Shown: piece by piece, positions 1 to 11,018 of the stretch
Layout of the letters: every line of letters starts with the position of its first letter
Position numbering within the stretch: the stretch's first letter is position 1
Origin: Haemaphysalis longicornis
Taxonomy: Eukaryota; Arthropoda; Arachnida; Ixodida; Ixodidae
Length of the DNA: 64,000 bases
Assembly: GCA_013339765.2 (NCBI GenBank)
Contig: CM023456.1
Location: 84,739,636-84,803,635 of the forward strand
Direction: 5' to 3'
Translations under genes and position numbers: made by a program
Notes under the pieces: model-generated
Seen by the model: only the letters and a program-made list of their open reading frames with translations
Databases searched by the model: none
What the model was told of the DNA's origin: nothing

Positions 1-235
1 AGAAACGAAACATTTCTTACACCAAAAACAAAAATATGCTCGGTAGCATGAAACAACAACCAAAAAATCCCTGCTCACCTTCATTAACGTGAAACCTGGG
101 GAGAGGCGAAGCATGCAGTGTATTAGTGTATTCTTGGCGTTCTGGCGTCTTTCCGAACGAAGAAGAAACCGTTGGGAGTACACGTATACAGCTTTGCTGT
201 AAAAGTCTGATGTCTTTGAAGAACGAAGCTCGCAA

Positions 236-390
236 GCGCGAGGCGTAAACGAGTGTCTCAGTGTTTTTAGTACGCGTTACGATGCGCTCCAGCGCGAGGC
301 GTACACGAGTGTCCCTGTGTTTTTTTTTTTCAGTACGCGTTACGTATTATCACGGCACGTAAACGAGTTTACCGGTGTTTTAGTGCGGTA
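236..390. repeat. 56-bp minisatellite, about 2.7 copies
   Basis: Two adjacent units start with GCGCGAGGCGT at 236 and 292, each followed by ACGAGTGTC and then a T run and AGTACGCGTTACG. A third, degraded unit begins near 350 (GGCACGTAAACGAG). The period is 56 bp and the second unit has a longer T run. No coding role is seen. Confidence 0.7.
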
Positions 391-2680
391 ACTACATGAG
401 AAGACGATTACGACGACGACGCCAGGAAACGTCAACAGCCCCAGTTCCTAAGGATCTTCGCCCCTAAGAAGAATTGGAAACATGTCACAGCGTGCTGAAA
501 GCTGGCTCCGTGCTGCTGTGGAACAAGGAGGGGGGAACAGGCTTTCGGGCACCTATCAGTTAACTGCCTTATCTTCACGGACCTGTTTCCGCTTGCGGTG
601 AGGGGTCCGTGTGCGTCAGCGAACAATTTCCGTCTTTCTGGTATATGAGACGACAACAGAAGTAATCAAGGAGCCAGCGTTTATCGCGACGATGACACCC
701 GGAACGGCTGGGGCGCCGACAGGCACATCACCAGATAAGCCGAGAACGGGTTAAATGACCATGTGGCAGAAAATAGAATAAATCATTACGACCGGAAATT
801 GGGCTGATCAAGCTGCCCAAATTGTGTTCTGCAATCGTTAGAACACTTTCCTGTGTATTCGGCATTCTTGGCCTGCTAAACACGATTTCAGTTACTTGGC
901 TTGCTGTCTGATCTGCTTTCACAAGTGCTCTCAATGCGTCCTAACGCTGACCGTTACCTTGAGAGGCACAACACACGCACACACACCCACATATACGTGC
1001 ACACATTTATGCATCTCCATATTCATCATTTTTGCCCTTCGCTCACATACAACGGAACTTGTGTATGTGAGCAAAAAAATTCACAGCCTTTTTATGCATT
1101 TTCCAGTTATTTCAGGAATTTACAAGTGAGTCTCTGTAGCCATAAACTGCTCTGTTTTTTTAAAACGGTTGTAAGAAATCGCTTCGAGAGTAATTTTTTT
1201 TGTTTGCGTAGTGCACGAACCCAGGGGTTAAACTTGGTGGCAATTTCCGCGGCCCTTTTTTTACCTTTAAACCCCGCTGTCACCACGACACCTTTGAGGA
1301 TGCCTAGAGGGTACATGCGCTTTGCCTTCAGTTTGTCTCCTTTCTTTGTTTATTAGTTTTTTACCACCTTTTAGTGAAACGTAACATTATCGGAATACGA
1401 CCGAGTATATTTGAAGTGAATGTAAATTTTTTTTCTTTCTGTTTTACACGCTACAAACTGAGTAAAATTGTATTTCCCAATTTGTTATTCCAAATTGGTC
1501 AGACATTTTTTTGAAAATTGCGGGAAATACATTAGTTATAAGTACTTCCCAAATGGATTGAAAATACTGAGAAACGTGCCAATTTACACTTACAATATTG
1601 CAAATATATTAAAAATGCATTTTCTCCCGCAAAATAAACATGGTGCAAATGCGTCGTAAATTCATTACAAATACGCTTGTATAAATACATTCGGATCCTT
1701 ACTCTCATAATACATTTGAAATGTGCAGAGGCATGATTACAATCCGAATATAAACGGACTATATAGTTCAAATCAAGCTTTACACGCCGGTGGGCAATGC
1801 ACCTATATAAAAAAAATTAGTGCACTTCTACTCTGTGAAAGACTACCAGCGAAGCTGTGGTGCTTCATGTTAGAGTCATCTTGGCGGCTCTTCGTTATAT
1901 AAGTTGTTTGTGGATAGTTCAGGTAAAACAACTTTTACAGCTGTTTTCTGTAACCATACTGCTTCCGCGAATGATCATGTATTGACAGCCGACAGTAATT
2001 TTGTTGCGTTTGCAGCTTCACTTTGAACTAGGTAATTATTGAACAGGTGAAGGCAGAGTAACCTTAGCGCCTAATTGTCGCAAAATTTTTGGGGGGATAC
2101 TTTTGTTCACTTGAGTTTGATCGGACTTCAGAAATCATACCACCTCATAGATGGCCATGATTCTGTGCGCCACACAGAATCGGGAAAGCCACCTTACAAA
2201 AAAAAAAGAAATTACACCAACCTCCTTAACCCCTTTAGCCCTGGATTTTTTATTTCGAAGAAAACACTTTTTTTCGGTGTGTTTTTCCGAACTTGTCAAC
2301 GCTGTGTAAAAAATATTGAACTTGGGCTGCGAGTAATTAGCCATCCACATGCGTGATATCTAATCAGGTCATCAGGTTTTGAAAGTTTTCACTTCCAGCG
2401 AAAAATTGTTTTTGCTTGTATCGTAAATTATTAAAAGCACTGATTCCGCATGATAGCGCAAGTATAATTAGATTTACAACCATTTCATCAAACTAAGATT
2501 TCGGTACTTCAGGTCACCTCGACGTCAGTCTGGTCTTCTCTCCAACACCTTCCTCTTTCTTGCCCAGCTCTAGAAACCAACTAAGAATAGTGATGTGCGC
2601 CGCAGGAGGCATCCTTGAAGAACCATTTCCCAAAAAACTAGCTGTTTTGGTTTTGTTCGCGACGTGCTAGGGGAATTGAA
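391..2680. other. No gene recognised
   Basis: I see no credible gene here. Open frames are short and show no domain. The stretch contains a CA/CG-rich microsatellite at about 968-1004 and AT-rich DNA between 1370 and 1820. Confidence 0.5.
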
Positions 2681-2681
2681 T

Positions 2682-3427
2682 TTATTTTTATTATTTATTT
2701 ATTTATTATACACAACGCCTTGCAGCATTACAGGGGAGGGGGGGGATGCACAAAAAGGCACTCACAAGAAGTATTATCAGCAAGCAAGAAAGCAAGTTAT
2801 AAGAGAACGCATATATACATTTCAAATAGCCGAAGACATGCCACGAAAAAATACTGCATTATTACAATATTTCAGAAAAAGGCACTCACAAGTACTTTAC
2901 ACAAGCGGGAATCGAAGGTTGAAACAACGCGAAAGCAATGGAGAGGGCATATAACATTTTCGATAGCCCTCAGACACACCACGTGAAAGGCAGCATTGGT
3001 ACGATAACTGAAAAACAGCGCGTTCGGCGAGGCTGCAAAAATGCAATTCATGTATTACAAGAAGCAATTACAGAATAGTGAGCGCACTTCACAGGTGATT
3101 TGAGGAAACAGCAAAACCTGCGCTGTAGTAACATGACAATCTTACTTTAGGCCTTCGAGTGACGTAACTGTGGACTTGAACGTGTCACTAGAATGCTGTA
3201 CAAACACGTAAGAAGGTAATCTGTTCCACTGACGAATGGTTTTAGGAAAAAATGAGTGAAGGAACGCACTAGATTTACAATCTCACGAACTTTATAAATA
3301 TGGTCTATGCGGGCAGATATGTGATGAGGCGGGAAAATGTAGGATTCGCGCGGTATATCATTCTGTGAAAAATAAATTTCATAAAATATTTTAAGCGAAA
3401 TACAGTTCTACGATGCTCAAGTGTTTC
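2682..3427 (-). other. CR1 3' UTR and simple-repeat tail
   Basis: The plus strand starts with TTATTTATTTATTTATTATA, followed by a CATTACAGGGG-type G-rich motif at about 2728-2746. That arrangement is shared with the other CR1-like tails in this window (near 6215, 14968 and 51147). No protein similarity is seen between this point and the RT C-terminus, so it is assigned to the 3' UTR. Confidence 0.6.
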
Positions 3428-4800
3428 CTAATTCAGTAAGTTCAATCGGGTATTTCTACTAAAACTTGTCTCTTTTGCCAATTTTCCTAACACATACCTG
3501 GTTGCGAGGCTTTGAAATTTTTCCAATTTACCTTTATCAAGAAGGGTTGGCGGGTCCCATACCGTGCAAGCATATTCGAGTATGGGCCGTATGTTAGTTT
3601 TGTACAATATTTCTCTGGCAGTTTGCGGGAAGGTGCTTGTGTTGCGGCGCAGAAAACCCAATGTCCTTGAAGCCTTAAGGGTAATATAGTCAATGTGTCT
3701 GTGCCATCACAGTGTTGATGTAAAGTAAACTCCTAAGTATTTAAAGTCTCTTAAATACTTTGATGAGCAATCTCTTATTTTATAAGTTGGGTAGTGGACA
3801 TTTTCTTTTCTGGTAAACCTAATAAAGGCAGTTTTTTCGAGGTTTAATGACATGCCCCATTTTTCGCACCAAGTAATAATCTTGTTTAGATCATTTTGAA
3901 TTACGTGGGTATCACTTTCACAAGAAATTTTCGTATACAGCACACAATCGTCAGCGAAGAGCCTCATGGATGATGTTATGTTATCAGTGATATCATTTAT
4001 ATAAAGCAGAAACAACAAAGGCCCCAAGACCGATCCCTGGGGCACCCCTGACGACACATCTGAGGTATGAGGGGCTGCACGATTGATGATTACATATTGT
4101 TGTCTACCGGTGATGTACGCTGCAAGCCATGACAAAGTCTTAGGGGTGATACCATAGGAGGGCAGTTTTTTCAATTACAGTTTATGTGGTACTTCATTAA
4201 ATGCTTTTCTAAAATCTAAGAAAATGCAGTCAACAGATGCACGACCATCAAGTGTTAGTGCGATATCATGCGTGATCTGTATTAGTTGAGTGACGCAAGA
4301 TAAACCCTTCCGGAATCCGTGCTGCGATGGGTTGAACTAAGCGTTATTTTCAATGTGTTTAACTATGTTGCTGTACAAAATATGTTGTAGTACCTTGCAG
4401 CACATACTAATTATAGAGATGGGGTGGTAATTTGATACAACAGAACGTGGGCCGGTCTTGTGAATTGGAGTAACACTCGTTTTTTTCCATTCATGTGAAA
4501 GGATTCCCTCTTGGAAAGATTTTTCAAAAATTATTCCTAAATATGGTGCAACAGAAGACGCGCAAAGCCTTAGCAGTGCATTTGATAATCGGTCTGGGCC
4601 AGCTGCTTTTGAAACATTTAAGTTCTCCAGCAGTTGTTCAATTCCGCGTGTTTTTGAACAACACGGGTCAAAATGCTATGTTGATCACTTGACGATAACG
4701 CCGAGCGAAATACAGAACGAAAATAGCGATTAAAACATTGCGGTTTTTCGAAAGCTTCCTCCGTAACACTGTCACCTTCAACTAGAGGTGAAATCGACAT
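3428..4800 (-). pseudogene. CR1 reverse transcriptase domain, disrupted
   Basis: The minus strand shows the RT motifs in order: NYHPISIIS near 4430, LDFRKAFNEVPHKL near 4200, the SGVPQGSVLGPLLFLLYIND palm motif near 4040, and FADDCVLYTK near 3960, which has the catalytic Asp pair. WCEKWGMSLNLEKT and KYLGV follow. The C-terminal part (3661-3428) has the CR1-typical GFLRRN...LYKTNIRPILEYACTVWDP block. A TAA interrupts the frame just after PHKL (about 4175), and the C-terminal block lies in another frame. The enzyme would have copied element RNA at the target site; this copy cannot. Confidence 0.85.
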
Positions 4801-4987
4801 GCTGTCTTTTTTTACTACTTTTCATGTATTTCCAAACCTCTTTTGGGTTCTGTTTAGGCCTAAATTCAAAAGAATATAAAAATCGGGACTTGGCTTCTGC
4901 TATGGCTGATTTGACGTGGTTAGATATCCTTTTAAGGTTATCTGTATTTTCTGCGCATGGACTGTGCCTAAAAAGCTTATAAATCCT

Positions 4988-5910
4988 TTATTTTCGTTGT
5001 GTGAGCCGGTGTAATTCTTTTGTGAACCAAGGTTTATTTTTATTATGTCTTGGAGTTAGTGACCATGATGGCACATATTTATCGCGTAGGTCTACAATTT
5101 TATGTTTGAAGATGTGCGAAAGCTGATTTACAGAATGTGATTCTGCCAACGTTTCAAAAGTAGGGAAATAATTTTTTAACGCGGCATTGATTTCTGCTAT
5201 GTTAGCTTTTGAATAATAAAAAATGTTCAGGCAGTTCTTATTGTACGAGTTAGTATTCTTTAGGTTCATTTCACAAAGGACAGCCTTGTGATCACTAATA
5301 CCAGGCATAATGACAGTTGATAGCACCTGTTCAGGTGCGTTGGTTAAAACATCTAGAATGGCGTTGCCTCGGGTGGGCTCTAATACCATTTGTGTTAGTG
5401 AAAGCAAGTTTAAAAAATTAACCTTTAATGTGTTAAGGCTACCAGATATTCCTGGAAAACCCGGCTGACGATGCCAATCAAATTCGGGTAGGTTGAAGTC
5501 GGCACCTAAAACGATATAATCACTCTGAACCGACTTGGCCGCACAGAAAAATTGCGATAAGTATTCTACGCCGGATGTTGGTGGACGGTAAAAGCTGCAT
5601 ACCGATAGGTACTTCACATTACACAATCGTAAGCGGCACCATACCGATTCACAATGAGTAGTGACGATATCACTTTCTAAGGATGCACTGTTGCGGTCGA
5701 CTAAGATAAACACGCCGCCTCCGTGACCATTCCTATCATTTCTGTAACATTCCTAATTTTCAGGGAAAACCTCATTGTTTGCAATGTCTTCATACAGCCA
5801 AGATTCAGTGCCGATAACAACAGACGGCTTTACTGTGCGCACCAAGCTATCATATTCTTCAACTTTGTTTTTGATGCTACGGCAGTTTAGTACCAAAAAT
5901 GAAAGCGTAG
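4988..5910 (-). pseudogene. CR1 endonuclease domain, disrupted
   Basis: An exonuclease-endonuclease-phosphatase fold is readable on the minus strand. It has NCRS and GTESWL (metal-binding Asn and Glu) near 5900-5780, FYRPP, GADFNLPEFDW near 5500, and SDHKAV near 5290, which carries the catalytic Ser-Asp-His. A TAG interrupts the frame near 5755, shortly before GGVFILVDRN. In this family the domain nicks target DNA. The reading continues towards the RT at 4800 with frame damage. Confidence 0.82.
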
Positions 5911-5929
5911 TAAGTGGTTTAATGCAGGG

Positions 5930-6214
5930 TCATTTAGGCTTTACAACCTGGTTCGTTTTTCCGTGCACTACGTATTTTACTTTGTCAAGATATAGTACGT
6001 CGAGTCTAAGGTTAACCCGCGTTTCGGCCCGTTTGTGAATTTTAGCAAATTCCCAAAGTATTTTTCTTTTCCTTCGTACTTGTTCCGAGAAATCTTCTGA
6101 CAGGCTGATTCCAGTGTCCTTTAGCATTCTTTCAGAAGTTAGAATAGCTTCTTTTTCCTTGAACGACGCAAAGTTAACAATCAGGGGTCGTTTACGTTCT
6201 GGGTTGAATTTCAT
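5930..6214 (-). pseudogene. CR1 ORF1, C-terminal part
   Basis: About 95 residues rich in Lys and Arg: RPLIVNFASFKEKEAIL, then TGISLSEDFS and RRKRKILWEFAK. The pattern matches the C-terminal nucleic-acid-binding domain of L1-type ORF1 proteins. It is separated from its N-terminal part (6384-6807) by an inserted repeat at about 6215-6383. The sequence flanking the insert reads GKF/NPERKRP across the gap, so the two halves were once one frame. Confidence 0.75.
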
Positions 6215-6386
6215 TTCATTTCATTTCATTTCATTTCATTTATTGAAGCCTTAAGGGCCCGGAGGCATTACATAAGGCGGGGGCAAACAATATGTGAGGG
6301 ACTCTTCATCACACAAGTGGCCGAAAAAAGGAAGGAAAGACGAAGAAAGGGAACCAAAAACATCGCTCAGAAAGGAAACAATTTTC
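6211..6386 (-). mobile_element. Short (TGAAA)n-tailed LINE/SINE fragment inserted in CR1 ORF1
   Basis: On the plus strand a TTTCA pentanucleotide run (6211-6240) is followed by TTTATTGAAGCC and a G-rich CATTACATAAGGCGGGGGC segment. This looks like the 3' end of another CR1-like element in the same orientation. AAATT occurs on both sides of the insert and may be the target duplication. The second duplication unit carries the same insert at about 9575-9748 with a shorter, altered pentanucleotide tail. Confidence 0.6.
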
Positions 6387-6807
6387 CGATCCTATGAGCC
6401 CTAGCGATAGTTTGAAGGTTAATTTGTAATTTCTCTGTACATACTTTCTGTACAACGTTTTCCGAAGCTGCCCAGCTTTCCGTGGCATATGTATCATCGA
6501 TGCCAAAGAAGAGAAGGTTAAAGCGCCTACCCCGATTTTCCAGGTCGTCCACCTTTACCCGTAACGTCTCTATGACTTTTGGATTTTCCTCAAACCCTTT
6601 TTTGCACCCACTTACCATTGGGCCAATTTTTGCTAATTCAGGGAATTTTTCTTCCAAGTCAGAAATCCGTTTCGTCAAATTCTGTAGTGATTGAGCTTGG
6701 GATTTCTGGTTTGTCTCGATAAGATCTAACTGATCTCTGATTTCTTTTGGTTCGTCAGCAACTGACTTCAGTGTAAGCTTTTCCGTAGGTCCTGGGTTTA
6801 CCTCCAC
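6384..6807 (-). pseudogene. CR1 ORF1, N-terminal coiled-coil part
   Basis: About 140 residues on the minus strand. The first residues read EVNPGP (see the 2A-like motif). A heptad-like coiled coil follows (ETNQKSQAQSLQNLTKRISDLEEKF and VIETLRVKVDDLENRGRR), then NLLFFGIDD and ARAHRIGK. The LENRGRRxNLxFxGI block is characteristic of ORF1 proteins of L1/CR1-type LINEs, where it leads into the RNA-binding domain. The frame breaks at the inserted repeat near 6384. ORF1 proteins coat element RNA as trimers; that role is inferred from the family. Confidence 0.8.
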
Positions 6808-6813
6808 ATCACC
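6787..6813 (-). other. 2A-like (StopGo) motif at the start of CR1 ORF1
   Basis: The minus-strand codons read G-D-V-E-V-N-P-G-P, a match to the D-(V/I)-E-x-N-P-G-P core of 2A translational recoding peptides. The hydrophobic run FSFLVLLC lies immediately upstream in the same frame, as 2A elements usually have, but a TGA (6814-6816) separates them. 2A-like sequences are known near the ORF1 start of some non-LTR retrotransposons. Whether this one ever worked is inference. Confidence 0.65.
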
Positions 6814-6959
6814 TCAACATAGCAGCACCAAGAAAGAAAACGCAGCTCTTCGCAAAAGAAAAAATTTGGCGCCTCGAACGTGTTCTACATAGTGAATGCT
6901 TAACCGCACAGTTGAAAAGCACTTGGGGTGGAACCGGAAAAATAAAGACCGCAACATTT

Positions 6960-7405
6960 TGGGACGGCAAAGAGACAGAACCAACATGCACGAGAAGCAG
7001 AATATGCGTGAGCGGCACGTGCATAGTCGTGCCGGTTCCGCGCCACAGGGCCGCAGTGGTGGATCCGCCCTTCTGTAGTCCCAAGTCAGGCTCGGTGGCG
7101 GCCCAAGGTCGAAGACCAAATCCGTGCACTTGCCGTACTCAGCTGCGGTGCATGTTCCGGTTGAGGCGGCGTTGCTTGTTTTGTTCCTGGTGACAGTTGC
7201 ATCGATTGGATGCGCGCTGGCTCTCCGAGAAAGGCAAGCGATGTCAACGAGATTGCAGTGGCCGGAAAAAGGGCCACTCAGTGCAAAACAGCACGTCACC
7301 TGCACGAGAAGCAGAATATGCGTGAGCGGCACGTGCATAGTCGTGCCGGCTCCGCGCCCCAGGGCCGCAGTGGTGGATCCGTCCTTCTGTAGTCCCAAGT
7401 CAGTC
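6960..7405 (-). repeat. CR1 5' monomers (two direct copies of about 110 bp)
   Basis: A block containing GCACGAGAAGCAGAATATGC, then GTGAGCGGCACGTGCATAG and GGATCCG(C/T)CCTTCTGTAGTCC, occurs at about 6987-7085 and again at about 7301-7397, spaced 315 bp. They lie just upstream of the CR1 ORF1 on its sense strand. Repeated promoter monomers are known from the 5' UTRs of other LINEs; promoter function here is inference. A minus-strand frame of 194 codons crosses both copies and is probably incidental. Confidence 0.65.
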
Positions 7406-7429
7406 TCTTGGAAGACACTGTTCCAGCTG

Positions 7430-7656
7430 CAATTTATATGCCGCCTTATGCAAAAATGTACTATCGCTAAGGCCTTTTTTAAAGCAAAGCTTTTTACCTC
7501 TACCCCCCAAGGGTTCTTTCGCGACCGTTGGTGTCACCAGAAAACTCCAGCGAACAAATAAAAGAATCTACTGGCACCGCCGGGAATCGAACCTGGAACT
7601 AATAGACTAACAAAGCGAGAGCCCGTAGTCTTACCGATCTAGCTACGAGCCCACGC
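7430..7656 (-). repeat. tRNA-derived SINE (copy 1)
   Basis: The minus strand shows a pol III A-box-like segment (GTAGCTAGATCGGTAAGAC, near 7650-7632) and a B box GGTTCGATTCC (7593-7583). The anticodon arm is replaced by an extended stem pairing GACTAAC with GTTAGTC, and the acceptor ends do not pair fully. It is therefore a SINE head, not a working tRNA. A T-rich body with TTTTATTTGTTCGCTGG follows. Ruka-type tRNA SINEs are described from ixodid ticks; identity with that family was not checked. Confidence 0.6.
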
Positions 7657-7809
7657 GAAGACTGGGAAGAAAGGTGGTGTACTCACCAAGCACATCTACG
7701 GGTTTACCCTCTGCGTTCTCGCTGAATGCCACGTGAAAGCGTTACGCGACCACTCACGCCCGTCCAGTGGCCCTGTGCGCACCTTTCTCATGGGATAAGA
7801 GTTAAAAAA

Positions 7810-8446
7810 ATTCAAGGAAGCTCACACCAATGCATGGCATCTCCCTTCTAGTACGCCAATGTGCTAAAGCCTGTGGCCTTCAGTGTTCACGTAAACACTT
7901 ACAGCTCCTTGTCGTCCGCCCTCCCGCCAAACCAAGGAATACATTCAAATACTCCTTGATGGCCAGGCCATCACTCCAAGCCCCAGCATCAAGATCCTGG
8001 GCCTACATCTCGAGGCTAACACCAAGAGTGACGTCTCCTTGCAGCGCCTCAAAAACAGCATTAATCAAATCATACACATGATCAGGCGAGTTGCCACCAA
8101 GAAGCAAGGCCTAAAGGAATCCGGTACCTTTCGATTAACTAAAGGTTTTGTCCTCTCGAGAGTTACTTACGTCAACCCCCTGTCTTCTTCTCGACAAGGA
8201 AGACATAGAGATGCTTTATATAATGATTAGAAAGGCCGTCGACCAGGCCATTCGTCTTCTCATGAGTGCGACCACACAGAGGCTGCTTAGCACGGGGCTC
8301 CACAGCACGGTGGAAGAGCTGATAGAAGGCCATCTTTCCCCAAACCCGAAGGTCCGGCCATTGGTCTTCTCATGAGTTCGTCCACACAGAGGCTGCTAGC
8401 ACGGGGCTACACAACACGGTGGAAGAGCTGATAGAAGGCCATCTTT
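7810..8446 (+). mobile_element. I-superfamily LINE fragment (RT thumb region), truncated by duplication
   Basis: The plus strand encodes in shifting frames a CAKACGLQCS...LLVVRPP block, an ILGLHLEA-like block, a HMIRRVATKKQGLKES block and an LxxTVEELIEGHL block. These are typical of the region between RT and RNase H in I/R1-like LINEs of arthropods. A 105-bp internal tandem duplication around GGCCATT(C/G)GTCTTCTCATGAG (8247, 8355) repeats the last block. The copy stops abruptly at the duplication junction. Confidence 0.6.
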
Positions 8447-10769
8447 ATCGCGTAGGTCTACAATTTTATGTTTGAAGATGTGCGAAAGCTGATTTACAGA
8501 ATGTGATTCTGCCAACGTTTCAAAAGTAGGGAAATAATTTTTAACGCGGCATTGATTTCTGCTATGTTAGCTTTTGAATAATAAAAAATGTTCAGGCAGT
8601 TCTTATTGTACGAGTTAGTATTCTTTAGGTTCATTTCACAAAGGACAGCCTTGTGATCACTAATACCAGGCATAATGACAGTTGATAGCACCTGTTCAGG
8701 TGCGTTGGTTAAAACATCTAGAATGGCGTTGCCTCGGGTGGGCTCTAATACCATTTGTGTTAGTGAAAGCAAGTTTAAAAAATTAACCTTTAATGTGTTA
8801 AGGCTACCAGATATTCCTGGAAAACCCGGCTGACGATGCCAATCAAATTCGGGTAGGTTGAAGTCGGCACCTAAAACGATATAATCACTCTGAACCGACT
8901 TGGCCGCACAGAAAAATTGCGATAAGTATTCTACGCCGGAGTTGGTGGACGGTAAAAGCTGCATACCGATAGGTACTTCACATTACACAATCGTAAGCGG
9001 CACCATACCGATTCACAATGAGTAGTGACGATATCACTTTCTAAGGATGCACTGTTGCGGTCGACTAAGATAAACACGCCGCCTCCGTGACCATTCCTAT
9101 CATTTCTGTAACATTCCTAATTTTCAGGGAAAACCTCATTGTTTGCAATGTCTTCATACAGCCAAGATTCAGTGCCGATAACAACAGACGGCTTTACTGT
9201 GCGCACCAAGCTATCATATTCTTCAACTTTGTTTTTGATGCTACGGCAGTTTAGTACCAAAAATGAAAGCGTAGTAAGTGGTTTAATGCAGGGTCATTTA
9301 GGCTTTACAACCTGGTTCGTTTTTCCGTGCACTACGTATTTTACTTTGTCAAGATATAGTACGTCGAGTCTAAGGTTAACCCGCGTTTCGGCCCGTTTGT
9401 GAATTTTAGCAAATTCCCAAAGTATTTTTCTTTTCCTTCGTACTTGTTCCGAGAAATCTTCTGACAGGCTGATTCCAGTGTCCTTTAGCATTCTTTCAGA
9501 AGTTAGAATAGCTTCTTTTTCCTTGAACGACGCAAAGTTAACAATCAGGGGTCGTTTACGTTCTGGGTTGAATTTCATTTCATTTCTTTTATTCATTTCA
9601 TTTATTGAAGCCTTAAGGGCCCGGAGGCATTACATAAGGCGGGGGCAAACAATATGTGAGGGACTCTTCATCACACAAGTGGCCGAAAAAAGGAAGGAAA
9701 GACGAAGAAAGGGAACCAAAAACATCGCTCAGAAAGGAAACAATTTTCCGATCCTATGAGCCCTAGCGATAGTTTGAAGGTTAATTTGTAATTTCTCTGT
9801 ACATACTTTCTGTACAACGTTTTCCGAAGCTGCCCAGCTTTCCGTGGCATATGTATCATCGATGCCAAAGAAGAGAAGGTTAAAGCGCCTACCCCGATTT
9901 TCCAGGTCGTCCACCTTTACCCGTAACGTCTCTATGACTTTTGGATTTTCCTCAAACCCTTTTTTGCACCCACTTACCATTGGGCCAATTTTTGCTAATT
10001 CAGGGAATTTTTCTTCCAAGTCAGAAATCCGTTTCGTCAAATTCTGTAGTGATTGAGCTTGGGATTTCTGGTTTGTCTCGATAAGATCTAACTGATCTCT
10101 GATTTCTTTTGGTTCGTCAGCAACTGACTTCAGTGTAAGCTTTTCCGTAGGTCCTGGGTTTACCTCCACATCACCTCAACATAGCAGCACCAAGAAAGAA
10201 AACGCAGCTCTTCGCAAAAGAAGAAATTGGCGCCTCGAACGTGTTCTACATAGTGAATGCTTAACCGCACAGTTGAAAAGCACTTGGGGTGGAACCGGAA
10301 AAATAAAGACCGCAACATTTTGGGACGGCAAAGAGACAGAACCAACATGCACGAGAAGCAGAATATGCGTGAGCGGCACGTGCATAGTCGTGCCGGTTCC
10401 GCGCCACAGGGCCGCAGTGGTGGATCCGCCCTTCTGTAGTCCCAAGTCAGGCTCGGTGGCGGCCCAAGGTTCGAAGACCAAATCCGTGCACTTGCCGTAC
10501 TCAGCTGCGGTGCATGTTCCGGTTGAGGCGGCGTTGCTTGTTTTGTTCCTGGTGACAGTTGCATCGATTGGATGCGCGCTGGCTCTCCGAGAAAGGCAAG
10601 CGATGTCAACGAGATTGCAGTGGCCGGAAAAAGGGCCACTCAGTGCAAAACAGCACGTCACCTGCACGAGAAGCAGAATATGCGTGAGCGGCACGTGCAT
10701 AGTCGTGCCGGCTCCGCGCCCCAGGGCCGCAGTGGTGGATCCGCCCTTCTGTAGTCCCAAGTCAGTCTC
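8447..10769 (-). mobile_element. CR1 element, duplicated 5' part
   Basis: Minus-strand copy holding part of the endonuclease (about 9270-8447), ORF1 C-terminal part (9596-9294), the same inserted repeat, ORF1 N-terminal part (10169-9748) with the same 2A-like motif (10149-10175), and both 5' monomers (about 10348-10760). It is colinear with 5081-7405. The upstream TGA next to the 2A motif is also present (10176-10178). Confidence 0.85.
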
Positions 10770-10794
10770 TTGGAAGACACTGTTCCAGCTGCAA

Positions 10795-11018
10795 TTTATA
10801 TGCCGCCTTATGCAAAAATGTACTATCGCTAAGGCCTTTTTTAAAGCAAAGCTTTTTACCTCTACCCCCCAAGGGTTCTTTCGCGACCGTTGGTGTCACC
10901 AGAAAACTCCAGCGAACAAATAAAGAATCTACTGGCACCGCCGGGAATCGAACCTGGAACTAATAGACTAACAAAGCGAGAGCCCGTTAGTCTTACCGAT
11001 CTAGCTACGAGCCCACGC
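10795..11018 (-). repeat. tRNA-derived SINE (copy 2, in duplication unit 2)
   Basis: Duplicate of the element at 7430-7656, with the head at about 10932-11016 on the minus strand. One base present in this copy (CCCGTTAGTC) but missing in the other restores the full anticodon-arm pairing. This copy is therefore probably the more accurate sequence. Confidence 0.6.

Larger units (their letters stand above)
2682..7405 (-). mobile_element. CR1-clade non-LTR retrotransposon, nearly full length, broken
   Basis: Read on the minus strand, the element has repeated 5' monomers (6960-7405), ORF1 with a coiled coil and an L1-ORF1-like C-terminal domain (6807-5930), an apurinic-type endonuclease (5910-4988) and a reverse transcriptase (about 4800-3428). 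The 3' UTR ends in a TAAATAA-type simple repeat (about 2682-2710). The order 5' UTR, ORF1, EN-RT and a microsatellite tail is that of the CR1/L2 group. Several nonsense changes and one internal insertion make it inactive. The 5' boundary is uncertain. Confidence 0.85.
5081..8446. repeat. Tandem duplication unit 1
   Basis: This 3366-bp unit is repeated directly as 8447-11810. It spans the CR1 endonuclease, ORF1, 5' monomers, a tRNA-like SINE and the start of the neighbouring RNase H LINE. The copies are nearly identical and differ mostly by one-base indels (for example AAGGTCGAAG versus AAGGTTCGAAG near 7110/10470). The junction at 8444-8446 has a three-base TTT overlap between unit end and unit start. 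Confidence 0.9.

Noticed and set aside
6814..7398. 194-codon minus-strand frame upstream of CR1 ORF1 as a real protein
   Set aside because: It runs through repeated 5' monomers that are read in different frames, so its peptide is not repeated. It is more likely UTR, although it is in frame with the 2A-like motif.
7571..7654. A functional tRNA gene on the minus strand
   Set aside because: The B box is good, but the acceptor stem does not pair and the anticodon arm is replaced by an overlong stem-loop. It is a SINE head.
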